This document shows positions 48,490-56,497 of a DNA stretch of 64,000 nucleotides, piece by piece (within the stretch, counting starts at the first letter, position 1; the number at the start of each line of letters is the position of its first letter). This stretch comes from Marinilactibacillus psychrotolerans (GTDB lineage: Bacteria > Bacillota > Bacilli > Lactobacillales > Carnobacteriaceae_A). A model generated the notes under the pieces. That model saw only the letters and a program-made list of their open reading frames with translations. It made no database searches and was not told the DNA's origin. The translations under genes and the position numbers were made by a program. The stretch is from the NCBI RefSeq assembly GCF_900101525.1, contig NZ_FMZD01000003.1:62001-126000 (forward strand), in the 5' to 3' direction.

Positions 48490-48705
48490 AAAACTCGTCC
48501 CTATACTGATAGAATCTACCAGTATAGGGACGAGTTTTCTCGCGGTTCCACCCTACTTCTGACATATTATAATTAATATATCAGCACTTTATTCCAACAC
48601 TCGGGATGCCTTTCGAAACATGATCTCTCTTGGCTTACACTACCCCAAGATCGCTTACCAGATCTAAACATTCCTACTCTTTCCTTCACTGTGTTATTCA
48701 CTTAT
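48490..48705 (-). promoter_or_regulatory. Glycine T-box riboswitch with terminator
   Basis: Read on the minus strand: stem I elements at 48600-48700, the T-box core AGGGTGGAACCGCG at 48541-48554, and a 19-bp perfect terminator stem (48490-48508 with 48520-48538) whose upstream arm begins right after the core. A GGC triplet at 48608-48610 followed by A is a plausible glycine specifier. Uncharged tRNA-Gly would favour the antiterminator and glyQS expression. The specifier choice is inference. Confidence 0.93.
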
Positions 48706-48711
48706 TTTTAT

Positions 48712-48740
48712 ATCTTACACAATTAAAATGAAGTTTGCAA
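48712..48740 (-). promoter_or_regulatory. Promoter of the glyQS T-box transcript
   Basis: On the minus strand TTGCAA, a 17-base spacer and TAAGAT, a few bases before the start of stem I. Confidence 0.75.
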
Positions 48741-48784
48741 TTAGTTTTCATTAAATGACTATAATTTATGTATCACCCCTAAAA

Positions 48785-49273
48785 TTATGCAGTCTTTTCA
48801 ACTTTAACTAACTCACCTTTTTTAAATAAGTGTTCAATAATTTTTTCTTTGTCACTTTTATTAAATGAAAGATAAATAACTTCATCATTTGAATTTTTAT
48901 ACCATTTGACATTTACTCTACACTTCAATTTATTTTTCGTTTCATAAATTAACCAATCAGAAGTTCTTTCGATAGGAATTTTTTTACTAATTATACCTTG
49001 ACGGTTATAGTAAAGATTGCTATCTCCCAGTCCTGATACGTCTACAGATAGGTTTAAAGCAACTAACAGAATCGAAAAACTTATAATTGCAATAATATTT
49101 TTTATATTCATAAAAATAAAAATACTCATTGAAATAGTAAATAGATATAAGAATATACGTACATATTTAGAAATATAAGCACGTATAATAATATTCTTCG
49201 ATTGTTGCCTTTGTATATACACTGCGCCTATTGCTAAAACGGTTAGAATTATTAATAGGTAAAAATCCCTCAT
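48785..49273 (-). CDS. Small membrane protein of unknown function, 162 aa
   Basis: Two or three hydrophobic segments (residues 3-20, 38-60, 60-80), followed by a soluble domain of about 80 residues with alternating hydrophobic positions (RQGIISKKIPIERTSDWLIY), a layout like small DUF5673-type membrane proteins; this resemblance is weak. GGAGGAG before the ATG supports a real gene. Composition is richer in Ile, Asn and Lys than its neighbours. It lies alone between recO and the glyQS promoter, without a clear terminator. Confidence 0.65.
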   Translation of the reverse strand: MRDFYLLIILTVLAIGAVYIQRQQSKNIIIRAYISKYVRIFLYLFTISMSIFIFMNIKNIIAIISFSILLVALNLSVDVSGLGDSNLYYNRQGIISKKIPIERTSDWLIYETKNKLKCRVNVKWYKNSNDEVIYLSFNKSDKEKIIEHLFKKGELVKVEKTA

Positions 49274-49370
49274 CTGTCTCCTCCAAAACTGAAATATAGC
49301 TTACAGCATATTCGTAGATGTGCGATTGGCTATGAGATAATAAACCGACTATTTTACACCTCTGCTAGGT

Positions 49371-50147
49371 TTATTCTTCTGGTCTTTTTAAAATGCCGTC
49401 CCACTCATGCATATGATCAATGAATCGTTTGCTCTTTAACTTTAAACCGACTAGTTCTTCATAAAGCATATCGATTACATACCTTATATCTTTCTTTGTC
49501 TGATCCGACATGGATATGGATCCTATTTTATCAAAAGAAATAACGGAAAACAAACGTATGAAGTGAATCGCTTTTGGACTTGCATGATAACGTCTTTCGT
49601 CTTCAAAATAATGCTTTGGACATAATAATCCATGAAATTTACTAGAATAATCAAATGCACCTTCTGTTTTTCCACAGATTACACAACCACGAAGTTCCGG
49701 CATTACTCCAAAGTATCTAAGAAATCTGATTTCTAGAATATTTAAAATAATTTCAGGGTCATCTAATTCATCCATTAGGTTCAGACCTTCTTTTAACTGT
49801 ATAAACAAATTAAAATCAGGAATCCGATCTTCTAGTGCAGCATCAGCCAATCCACAAGCATAAGTGGCATAGGCATTCTTGAAAATATCTAGTTGGACTT
49901 GTGAATAGGGTGCAATATCTTTTGCATCTCTTAAAAAACTCAGACCTTGGTCCCTTATATCTGCGATGTACGTTCCATGAGAGAATGGCTGAATTGCCCG
50001 ATTTAGTTTATTATTAGGATTTTTTGTACCTCTGACAAAGAACATCATTTTACCATATCGATCAGTGAATAATTTAACCAGAAAATCTCGCTCTCGATGT
50101 TTTCTAACAGATATTACGATGCCTTCGACTTCCTCTAGATGAGCCAT
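49371..50147 (-). CDS. recO: DNA repair protein RecO
   Basis: 258 residues: an N-terminal OB-fold (EEVEGIVISVRKHRERDFLV) and a helical domain with a zinc site CVICGKTEGAFDYSS and LLCPKHYF (Cys-Cys, Cys-His). RecO works with RecR to load RecA on SSB-coated DNA. GGAGG fixes the ATG of MAHLEE, discarding 26 upstream codons. It follows era at 128 bases, with a terminator-like hairpin in between. Confidence 0.95.
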   Translation of the reverse strand: MAHLEEVEGIVISVRKHRERDFLVKLFTDRYGKMMFFVRGTKNPNNKLNRAIQPFSHGTYIADIRDQGLSFLRDAKDIAPYSQVQLDIFKNAYATYACGLADAALEDRIPDFNLFIQLKEGLNLMDELDDPEIILNILEIRFLRYFGVMPELRGCVICGKTEGAFDYSSKFHGLLCPKHYFEDERRYHASPKAIHFIRLFSVISFDKIGSISMSDQTKKDIRYVIDMLYEELVGLKLKSKRFIDHMHEWDGILKRPEE

Positions 50148-50158
50148 GAGATTCCTCC

Positions 50159-50200
50159 AAAAAAAGTAATGGACGTTCTCTTTAAAATAGAAAACGTCCA
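50159..50200 (-). terminator. Terminator-like hairpin directly before the recO ribosome binding site
   Basis: TGGACGTT and AACGTCCA form an 8-bp stem (50170-50200); on the minus strand TTACTTTTTTT follows and runs directly into GGAGG of recO at 50154-50158. It either ends era transcription or attenuates recO. Confidence 0.65.
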
Positions 50201-50275
50201 GAATATTTGCTTTAAGTTTATCCAATCCGTTAAATAAGTTATCTAGTTATTGAATTAGTGATAGAAATAATCTAC

Positions 50276-51184
50276 TTAATAATCTTCATTTTTATAGCCA
50301 TAGTCTTGCAGATAGGTCTGTTTATCTCGCCAATCATTTTGGACTTTGACCCATGTTTCTAAATATATTTTATCACCAAGCAGTGCTTCAATGTCTTTTC
50401 TAGCTCGAGTACCGATTTCTTTCAGCATTTTCCCGCCTTTACCGATAATAATCCCTTTTTGGCTTTTACGCTCTACAATAATCGTAGCATCTACTTTTAC
50501 CTTATCATATTCATCACGCTGCATTCTTTCGACAACAACTGCAACTGAATGTGGGACTTCTTCTCTAGTCATTTCTAGTACCTTTTCACGAATCAGCTCT
50601 GAAACAATAAAATACTCTGGATGATCAGAAACCTGATCTTCAGGGTAATACTGGGGTCCTTCTTCTAAATATCCATTTACGACCTTTAAAAGACGATCCA
50701 CATTATTTCCTTCAATCGCTGAAATAGGAATAATTTCATCAAAATCATATTGTTTCTGATAATCTTCTATGATTGGCAATAGCTCATCTGGATGTACTTG
50801 ATCAATCTTATTCAATACTAGAAATACTGGAGTTGAAATATGTGTCAGTTTTTCAATAATAAAGTTATCTCCAGGTCCGCGTTTTTCAGCAACATTTACT
50901 AAGAATAAGATAACATCTACTTCGTTGAATGTACTTAATGCGGAATCAACCATAAAATCTCCAAGACGATGTTTCGGTTTATGAATTCCTGGCGTATCGA
51001 TAAATACAACTTGTTCTTTATCCGTTGTATGAATACCTTGAATTTTATTTCTAGTAGTTTGAGCTTTTTCACTCATAATTGCAATTTTCTGTCCAATAAT
51101 ACGATTCAATAACGTTGATTTACCAACGTTAGGTCTTCCAATAAGTGACACAAAACCAGATTTAAATATTTTTTCTTCTGTCAT
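50276..51184 (-). CDS. era: GTPase Era
   Basis: 302 residues. GTPase motifs [21 protein letters not shown] and NKID are present in the first 180 residues, and a KH domain with [15 protein letters not shown] near residue 245 binds the 3' end of 16S rRNA. Era checks 30S maturation. The ATG lies one base after the cdd stop; a longer reading into cdd is rejected because RNA-binding Era proteins start near [12 protein letters not shown]. Confidence 0.97.
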   Translation of the reverse strand: MTEEKIFKSGFVSLIGRPNVGKSTLLNRIIGQKIAIMSEKAQTTRNKIQGIHTTDKEQVVFIDTPGIHKPKHRLGDFMVDSALSTFNEVDVILFLVNVAEKRGPGDNFIIEKLTHISTPVFLVLNKIDQVHPDELLPIIEDYQKQYDFDEIIPISAIEGNNVDRLLKVVNGYLEEGPQYYPEDQVSDHPEYFIVSELIREKVLEMTREEVPHSVAVVVERMQRDEYDKVKVDATIIVERKSQKGIIIGKGGKMLKEIGTRARKDIEALLGDKIYLETWVKVQNDWRDKQTYLQDYGYKNEDY

Positions 51185-51185
51185 T

Positions 51186-51605
<420 letters not shown>

Positions 51606-52001
51606 TTAAAAAAACAGCTGGATGATTTTTGGTGCAAAAATAAGTAATCCAGTTACTACTGCGAATATAGTGGTACTTAATACCGCCCCAGCTGCCATAT
51701 CTTTTACTTTTTTTGCTAAAGGATGGTACTCCTTTGTTACAAGGTCAACTAAGTTTTCAATTACAGTATTTAGAATCTCCATAACAAAGACTAAAAAAGA
51801 AGATAAAACGATCCAGAGCCACTCTGCTATAGATAGTGAAAGAAAAAGACCAAGTAATAAAGCAATCACTCCTGCTAATACATGAGTACGCATATTTCTC
51901 TCTTCTTGGAAGGTTGTTTTAACTCCTTCAAAGGCATAACGAAAAGAATCGCTATAGTGTCTATTTTTTTGTGGCAGCTGATTTTTATCGCTCAAGTCCA
52001 T
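51606..52001 (-). CDS. dgkA: Undecaprenol/diacylglycerol kinase DgkA family
   Basis: 131 residues with three membrane helices. Conserved EERNMRTH and MEILNTVIENLVDL provide the metal-nucleotide site. In Gram-positives it phosphorylates undecaprenol for the wall lipid carrier. The frame overlaps ybeY by 17 bases. AAGGAG is only one base before the ATG but seven bases before a TTG two codons on, so the start may be at 51995. Confidence 0.94.
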   Translation of the reverse strand: MDLSDKNQLPQKNRHYSDSFRYAFEGVKTTFQEERNMRTHVLAGVIALLLGLFLSLSIAEWLWIVLSSFLVFVMEILNTVIENLVDLVTKEYHPLAKKVKDMAAGAVLSTTIFAVVTGLLIFAPKIIQLFF

Positions 52002-52458
52002 ACTCCTTCAAGATTCTTTCTTGCAATGCAAACATCTCTTTTTCATCCGTTTCCGTCATATGATCATACCCATTAAGATGCAACAGGCCGTGGACAACGA
52101 GGAAACCAAGTTCACGTTCAAAGGAATGTCCATATTCTTCTGCTTGTTCTACGGTTTTATCAATTGAAATAAAAAGATCACCTAACACCCGGGGTAAATC
52201 AATCTCGACTTCATCTGAGTTTAACCAGTCATCTTCCGTTTCATCTTCCATTGCGAAGCTAATAACATCTGTTGCATAATCTTTATTACGATACGTTTTA
52301 TTGATTTCTTGAATTCTGTTATTGTCGACTATCGTGACTGAAATCTCAGCATCTACTTCTAATGATAACCTATCAGCAGCAAATTCTAAGATATCATGAA
52401 TGAGCTGACTAGCTGATTTTTTTAATTGATTTGTTTCATCATATAATATAATTTCCAT
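51985..52458 (-). CDS. ybeY: Endoribonuclease YbeY
   Basis: 157 residues of UPF0054, with the zinc motif HGLLHLNGYDH (three histidines) near residue 125. YbeY takes part in 16S rRNA 3' end maturation and ribosome quality control. Its ATG overlaps the phoH stop (TAATG) and no strong ribosome binding site is seen, so it is translated by coupling. Confidence 0.96.
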   Translation of the reverse strand: MEIILYDETNQLKKSASQLIHDILEFAADRLSLEVDAEISVTIVDNNRIQEINKTYRNKDYATDVISFAMEDETEDDWLNSDEVEIDLPRVLGDLFISIDKTVEQAEEYGHSFERELGFLVVHGLLHLNGYDHMTETDEKEMFALQERILKEYGLER

Positions 52459-53429
52459 TATTTTTTCAAATCCGTTTCTTTTTCATAAGCTTTAATGACT
52501 TTAGCTACAAGAGGGTGTCTAATTACATCCTCTGCTTCAAAGTGTACATGTCCAATTCCGGGAATTCCCATTAGTACTCTTTCAGCATGAATTAAGCCAC
52601 TCGTAGTACCTGCAGGCAAATCAATTTGAGTTTTATCTCCATTAATAATCATTTTTGATCCAAAACCGAGTCTTGTCAGAAACATTTTCATTTGAGGAAC
52701 AGTGGTGTTTTGAGCTTCATCTAAAATAACAAAAGCATCATCCAAAGTTCTTCCTCTCATATAAGCAAGAGGTGCTACTTCAATTACCTCTCTCTCCATT
52801 AAACGATTGGTATGTTCTGTTCCAAATATATTATAAAGAGCGTCATAAAGAGGACGAAGATAAGGATCAACTTTTTCTTTGAGATCACCTGGTAAAAAAC
52901 CTAATTTTTCCCCAGCTTCTACTGCTGGTCTAGTCAAAATAATTCTTTTGACATCGCCTTTTCTCATAGCAGCGACAGCTAAAGCAACGGCTACATATGT
53001 CTTGCCTGTTCCGGCAGGACCAATCCCTAAAACAATATCATTATTTTTAACGGAGTGAACATAGTTTCTTTGGCCAACATTTTTAATTCGTATTGGACGT
53101 CCATCTCTATCTTTACCGATTTCTTCTTCATACATTTTTAAAAACTGGGAAAGTTTTCCTTGTTGCGCCATACGAATAGCAGATAAAATGTCAGAGCGCT
53201 TAATCCTATTGCCTTTATTAATCAGATGCTCCAACTCACTTAAAATACCATCAGCTTGTTCGACGGCTTGGGATTCACCAAGAATTTCAATTTGGCTACC
53301 GCGGCTATTAATGGATACAGATAACTCTTCTTCCAGCAATTTAAGATGATTGTTTTGGGGACCGAATAAAGCAATAGCTTTTTCTGAATTATCAAAGATA
53401 CGAATTTTTTTTTGTGCATTGTCAGTCAA
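52458..53429 (-). CDS. phoH: PhoH-like ATPase
   Basis: 323 residues. P-loop GPAGTGKTYVAVALAV and Walker B AFVILDEAQN, typical of PhoH/YbeZ, linked with ribosome maturation together with YbeY. The frame stays open to 53492, but a TTG after AAAGGAG gives MTDNAQKKIRIF, which matches the usual length (about 320) better; an ATT at five-base spacing is another candidate. First gene of phoH-ybeY-dgkA-cdd-era. Confidence 0.93.
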   Translation of the reverse strand: MTDNAQKKIRIFDNSEKAIALFGPQNNHLKLLEEELSVSINSRGSQIEILGESQAVEQADGILSELEHLINKGNRIKRSDILSAIRMAQQGKLSQFLKMYEEEIGKDRDGRPIRIKNVGQRNYVHSVKNNDIVLGIGPAGTGKTYVAVALAVAAMRKGDVKRIILTRPAVEAGEKLGFLPGDLKEKVDPYLRPLYDALYNIFGTEHTNRLMEREVIEVAPLAYMRGRTLDDAFVILDEAQNTTVPQMKMFLTRLGFGSKMIINGDKTQIDLPAGTTSGLIHAERVLMGIPGIGHVHFEAEDVIRHPLVAKVIKAYEKETDLKK

Positions 53430-53612
53430 ACAAATGCCAACTCCTTTGAGAGGTTTAGTTAATTTTTTTATACTTCTTTCAAATAATAGCATAAAAAGTG
53501 AATAATCTCTATAATTACTAGCATAATAGCGAGATGTAACTTTTAAGTTTTATTAAAGAATTACCAGAAGTTATATTGATTTTCAGCCTACAATTAAAAA
53601 AATATCAAAAAA

Positions 53613-53646
53613 AGAGGCAGTGAGATCTATGATCTCAACTCCCTCT
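53613..53646 (-). terminator. Terminator of rpsU-yqeY
   Basis: TGAGATC/GATCTCA inner stem and AGAGG/CCTCT outer stem with a mismatch region; seven T residues follow on the minus strand, just past the yqeY stop. Confidence 0.85.
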
Positions 53647-53651
53647 AATCT

Positions 53652-54098
53652 TTATTTACTTAATTCTTGTTTTACAATTGAGCTAACAAGACTACCGTCT
53701 GCTTTTCCTTTAACTTTAGGCAAGACAGCGCCCATTACTTTCCCCATATCTTTCATAGAGTCAGCACCTGTCTCTTCAACTGTATCACGAACAATTCTCA
53801 CTATTTCTTGTTCAGATAATTGCTCAGGAAGATATTGATCAACAATTGAAAGTTCTTTTTCAAGTTTTTCAACTAGATCTTTACGATCTGCATCTTTAAA
53901 CTCATTAAGAGATTCGATTCTTTGCTTTTTTTCACGAGCAAGCACCGTTAACTCTTCATCTTCAGTTAATTCGTCTCCTTTGTTGATTTGTTCATTTTGC
54001 AAAGCAGACTTTAACATACGAATCGTAATAAGACTTTCGCGATCTTTAGCTTTCATTGCAACTTTCATATCTTGATTAAGTTCCTCTAACACTGTCAA
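53652..54098 (-). CDS. yqeY: GatB/YqeY-domain protein
   Basis: 148 residues, identical in length to Bacillus YqeY. It resembles the tail domain of GatB (amidotransferase) and probably binds tRNA; the role is not settled. AAGG seven bases before TTG sets the start (MTVLEELNQDMKVAMKAKD); the GTG three codons earlier overlaps the ribosome binding site. It follows rpsU, its standard partner, by about 60 bases. Confidence 0.92.
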   Translation of the reverse strand: MTVLEELNQDMKVAMKAKDRESLITIRMLKSALQNEQINKGDELTEDEELTVLAREKKQRIESLNEFKDADRKDLVEKLEKELSIVDQYLPEQLSEQEIVRIVRDTVEETGADSMKDMGKVMGAVLPKVKGKADGSLVSSIVKQELSK

Positions 54099-54157
54099 AT
54101 AGTTCACCTTCTTTAAAGAAAAGTGGTATTATACTTTCTTCAAAAGCGAAACATAAA

Positions 54158-54340
54158 TTAAAATTTCTTGTTTTTACGTTTTCTAGCTTCCTCAGATTTC
54201 TTTTTACGTTTAACACTTGGCTTTTCATAGTATTCACGTTTACGGGCTTCTTTTAAAGTGCCAGTTTTAGAAACGGAACGTTTGAAGCGACGAAGAGCAT
54301 CATCAAGACTCTCACCTTTCTTGATATCTGTTTTAGTCAT
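54158..54340 (-). CDS. rpsU: 30S ribosomal protein bS21
   Basis: 60 residues, lysine- and arginine-rich, with [20 protein letters not shown] and [14 protein letters not shown], the complete bS21 pattern. It helps initiation by 30S subunits. GAGGGGAGGGG precedes the ATG. It is paired with yqeY rather than with dnaG-rpoD. A leader of about 130 bases lies between its promoter and start. Confidence 0.97.
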   Translation of the reverse strand: MTKTDIKKGESLDDALRRFKRSVSKTGTLKEARKREYYEKPSVKRKKKSEEARKRKNKKF

Positions 54341-54441
54341 CGTTCTTCCCCTCCCCTCGTACGTTCAGGGAGTTCCATTTGTTTAATAAAATAATTGCTC
54401 ACAATTGGTCTTCCCTATCAATAAATGATGTAACTGATTTC

Positions 54442-54462
54442 ATATACATAGTTGATGTATAT
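54442..54462. other. Inverted repeat in the rpsU leader
   Basis: ATATACAT-agttg-ATGTATAT, an 8-bp perfect repeat just downstream of the predicted rpsU transcription start. It could be an operator or the 5' hairpin of the leader RNA. Confidence 0.45.
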
Positions 54463-54476
54463 AACAGTTCTTGCTC

Positions 54477-54505
54477 ATTATATACAACAAGCAATTTTAC
54501 GTCAA
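54477..54505 (-). promoter_or_regulatory. rpsU promoter
   Basis: On the minus strand TTGACG, a 17-base spacer and TATAAT, the best promoter match seen in the window. It gives a leader of about 130 bases before rpsU. Confidence 0.9.
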
Positions 54506-54580
54506 CCGTTTAGAGGAGAAAAAATAATTTTTTTATAAAATCTACTCACTTTTTCTAATTAGTGTACTTCATTTCTTGAA

Positions 54581-55003
54581 CTAACTTGCCATACAATTGT
54601 CACAGATACCAAAAATTTCGAATCTGTGTGCGGTAACTTTACAACCCGGTAATTGATCAGAAAACATATCAAGAGGGCAGTTTTTCAAGGGTAAGGTTCT
54701 ACCGCAGTTTGTACAGATAAAATGATGGTGGTGATGACCATGCAGCTCACAACTGAACCGAAATAGTTTCTCTCCATTTAATTCGGTTTCTTCTACTATT
54801 GCTAGATTCACAAAAGTGTTCAAGTTTCGATAGATTGTATCGGGGCTGATTCCAGGAAATAAAGACTTTAGATTGTCTTGTACTTCTTTTGCGGTCATAT
54901 ATTTGTCATGATTAAATAGCAATTCTAATATTTTTTGGCGTTTTCCAGTTGTTTTATAGCCTTTACTTTTTAAAGTCGTAACAGCTTGATCAAAAGCAGA
55001 CAA
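54581..55003 (-). CDS. zur: Fur-family zinc uptake regulator Zur
   Basis: 140 residues. N-terminal winged helix (DTIYRNLNTFVNLAIVEE) and a C-terminal metal-binding dimer domain with HGHHHHHFICTNCG and ICDNC, giving a structural CxxC...CxxC zinc site and histidine-rich sensing site. The HHHHHFIC and HRFEIFGIC segments fit Bacillus Zur better than Fur or PerR. AAAGGA nine bases before a TTG sets the start; the 26-codon extension covers the promoter. Divergent from the PPDK regulator gene. Confidence 0.9.
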   Translation of the reverse strand: MSAFDQAVTTLKSKGYKTTGKRQKILELLFNHDKYMTAKEVQDNLKSLFPGISPDTIYRNLNTFVNLAIVEETELNGEKLFRFSCELHGHHHHHFICTNCGRTLPLKNCPLDMFSDQLPGCKVTAHRFEIFGICDNCMAS

Positions 55004-55033
55004 AAGATCGCTTCCTTTTAAATAGTTTAGTCT

Positions 55034-55062
55034 ATAGTAGCTGAAATTTATAAAAATATCAA
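55034..55062 (-). promoter_or_regulatory. zur promoter
   Basis: On the minus strand TTGATA, a 17-base spacer and TACTAT, about 30 bases before the TTG start. Confidence 0.65.
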
Positions 55063-55076
55063 GAAACCCTTGAGAC

Positions 55077-55105
55077 TTCACTAAATACTGACTGTCCTGT
55101 ATAAT
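55077..55105 (+). promoter_or_regulatory. Promoter of the PPDK regulator gene
   Basis: TTCACT, a 17-base spacer and TATAAT, 30 bases before the ATG; back-to-back with the zur promoter. Confidence 0.7.
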
Positions 55106-55135
55106 GATTTTGTATTCTAGAAAGGATGGAATTTA

Positions 55136-55948
55136 ATGAGTGATCACCCAGAATTAGCCATATATGTCTTATCTGACTCAGTAGGAGGAACGGCTAGCAA
55201 TATTAGTAGCGCAGCGTTGTCACAATTTCCTAAGCTAGAATGTAATTTTAAAATATTTTCATTCATTAGGGAAGAAAATCAACTCATGAGTATCTTGAAG
55301 AAAGCTCAGGAAGTTAATGCGATTATTTTGCATACTTTTGTAAGTAAAACACTGATTCATACGATTCATCATTTTTGTAACAAAAATGATTTAACCTGTT
55401 TTGATATTTTAAATCCAATTATGCGAGAAATTAGTGAAAGGACTAATTTAGAACCACAATTTAAGCCCGGTGCTATGCATAAATTAGATGAAAACTATTT
55501 TGATCGTATTGGAGCTATGGAATTTGCTGTTAATTATGATGATGGAAAAGATCCAAAAGGTTTTTTAGAAGCAGATATCGTTATACTAGGAATCTCACGA
55601 ACCTCTAAAACACCTTTAAGTATCTATCTGGCCAATCAAAATTATAAAGTAGCGAATCTTCCGCTCATGCCTGAATCTGAAATACCTAGCGAACTATGGA
55701 GCGTAGATCCTAAAAAAATTGTTGGACTGACAAATGATGAAAGTATTTTATCGAATATACGTAAGGAGAGAATGATTTCTTACGGAATGAATCCAGATAC
55801 GCCTTATTCAAGTACTGAGCGCATTCAAAAAGAAATTAGGTATGCAGAGAAGTTGTACAACAAACTTGGCTGTCAGATCATTAATGTAGCAAATAAGTCT
55901 ATTGAGGAAACTGCAGCGATCATTGTTAGTTCATTTCAAGCCCATTAA
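55136..55948 (+). CDS. Pyruvate, phosphate dikinase regulatory protein (YqfL family)
   Basis: 270 residues of the DUF299 kinase/pyrophosphorylase family, with the P-loop GISRTSKTPLSIYLANQ near residue 150 and the opening IYVLSDSVGGTA. It switches pyruvate, phosphate dikinase or PEP synthase on and off by threonine phosphorylation. No ppdK gene is in the window. AAAGGA before the ATG and its own promoter show a single-gene unit. Confidence 0.94.
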   Translation: MSDHPELAIYVLSDSVGGTASNISSAALSQFPKLECNFKIFSFIREENQLMSILKKAQEVNAIILHTFVSKTLIHTIHHFCNKNDLTCFDILNPIMREISERTNLEPQFKPGAMHKLDENYFDRIGAMEFAVNYDDGKDPKGFLEADIVILGISRTSKTPLSIYLANQNYKVANLPLMPESEIPSELWSVDPKKIVGLTNDESILSNIRKERMISYGMNPDTPYSSTERIQKEIRYAEKLYNKLGCQIINVANKSIEETAAIIVSSFQAH

Positions 55949-55969
55949 CTGCGCTCTTTAATAATACTA

Positions 55970-56013
55970 TTAAAAAACACAGGACCCCTTTATAAGGATT
56001 CTGTGTTTTTTAA
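55970..56013. terminator. Bidirectional terminator after the PPDK regulator gene
   Basis: AAAAAACACAG and CTGTGTTTTTT with CCTT/AAGG pairing inside; A- and T-runs on both sides serve the converging genes. Confidence 0.88.
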
Positions 56014-56026
56014 AAAGTATGATTAT

Positions 56027-56425
56027 TTAATTTTTTTTACGTTTAATTTTACCATCCCAATCAGCATAACCGCCTTTTAGAACATATAAATTCTGATAGC
56101 CTTGTTTTTTTAATATAATTGCTGATCTTGCACTCAAGGTTTTCTTTTCGTCGTATAAATAGATTGGTTGATCTTTACGAAGTTCATTCGCTCTTTGTTT
56201 CATTTGTAAATAAGGAATATTTCTGGCTCCTAAAATATGCCCAGCATCAAAATCATCTTTCCCCCTAACATCAACAACTTGTGCTTTGCGCATATTCTCT
56301 TTGAATTCTTCTTTAGAAACAATAGTAGCAGCGTTCTTTCTTCTGAAATATTGTATAAGTTCCCAAATCGCCCATCCAATAATTCCGATCCATAAAATTA
56401 TAGTAAATACTGTCCATCCGTTCAA
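56027..56425 (-). CDS. Membrane-anchored rhodanese-like protein (YqhL type)
   Basis: 132 residues: one membrane segment at 3-24, then a rhodanese domain (VVDVRGKDDFDAGHILGARN, VLKGGYADW). The active-site position that normally holds cysteine reads IYLYDEKKTLSARS, so sulphur transfer is unlikely and a binding or scaffold role is more probable. The start is TTG seven bases after GAGGA. It is the first of a string also holding the lipoprotein, glcK and rhomboid genes. Confidence 0.9.
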   Translation of the reverse strand: MNGWTVFTIILWIGIIGWAIWELIQYFRRKNAATIVSKEEFKENMRKAQVVDVRGKDDFDAGHILGARNIPYLQMKQRANELRKDQPIYLYDEKKTLSARSAIILKKQGYQNLYVLKGGYADWDGKIKRKKN

Positions 56426-56497
56426 TTCTATTCTTCCTCTCTAACTATTCTCATCTACATAGTTTACAGTAGAAAAGCGTTTTTTTCTAGTACTTAT

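Noticed and set aside
56204-56260. Possible frameshifted or broken rhodanese gene
   Set aside because: The frame is continuous and the rest of the domain is intact; loss of the cysteine is a substitution, not a break.
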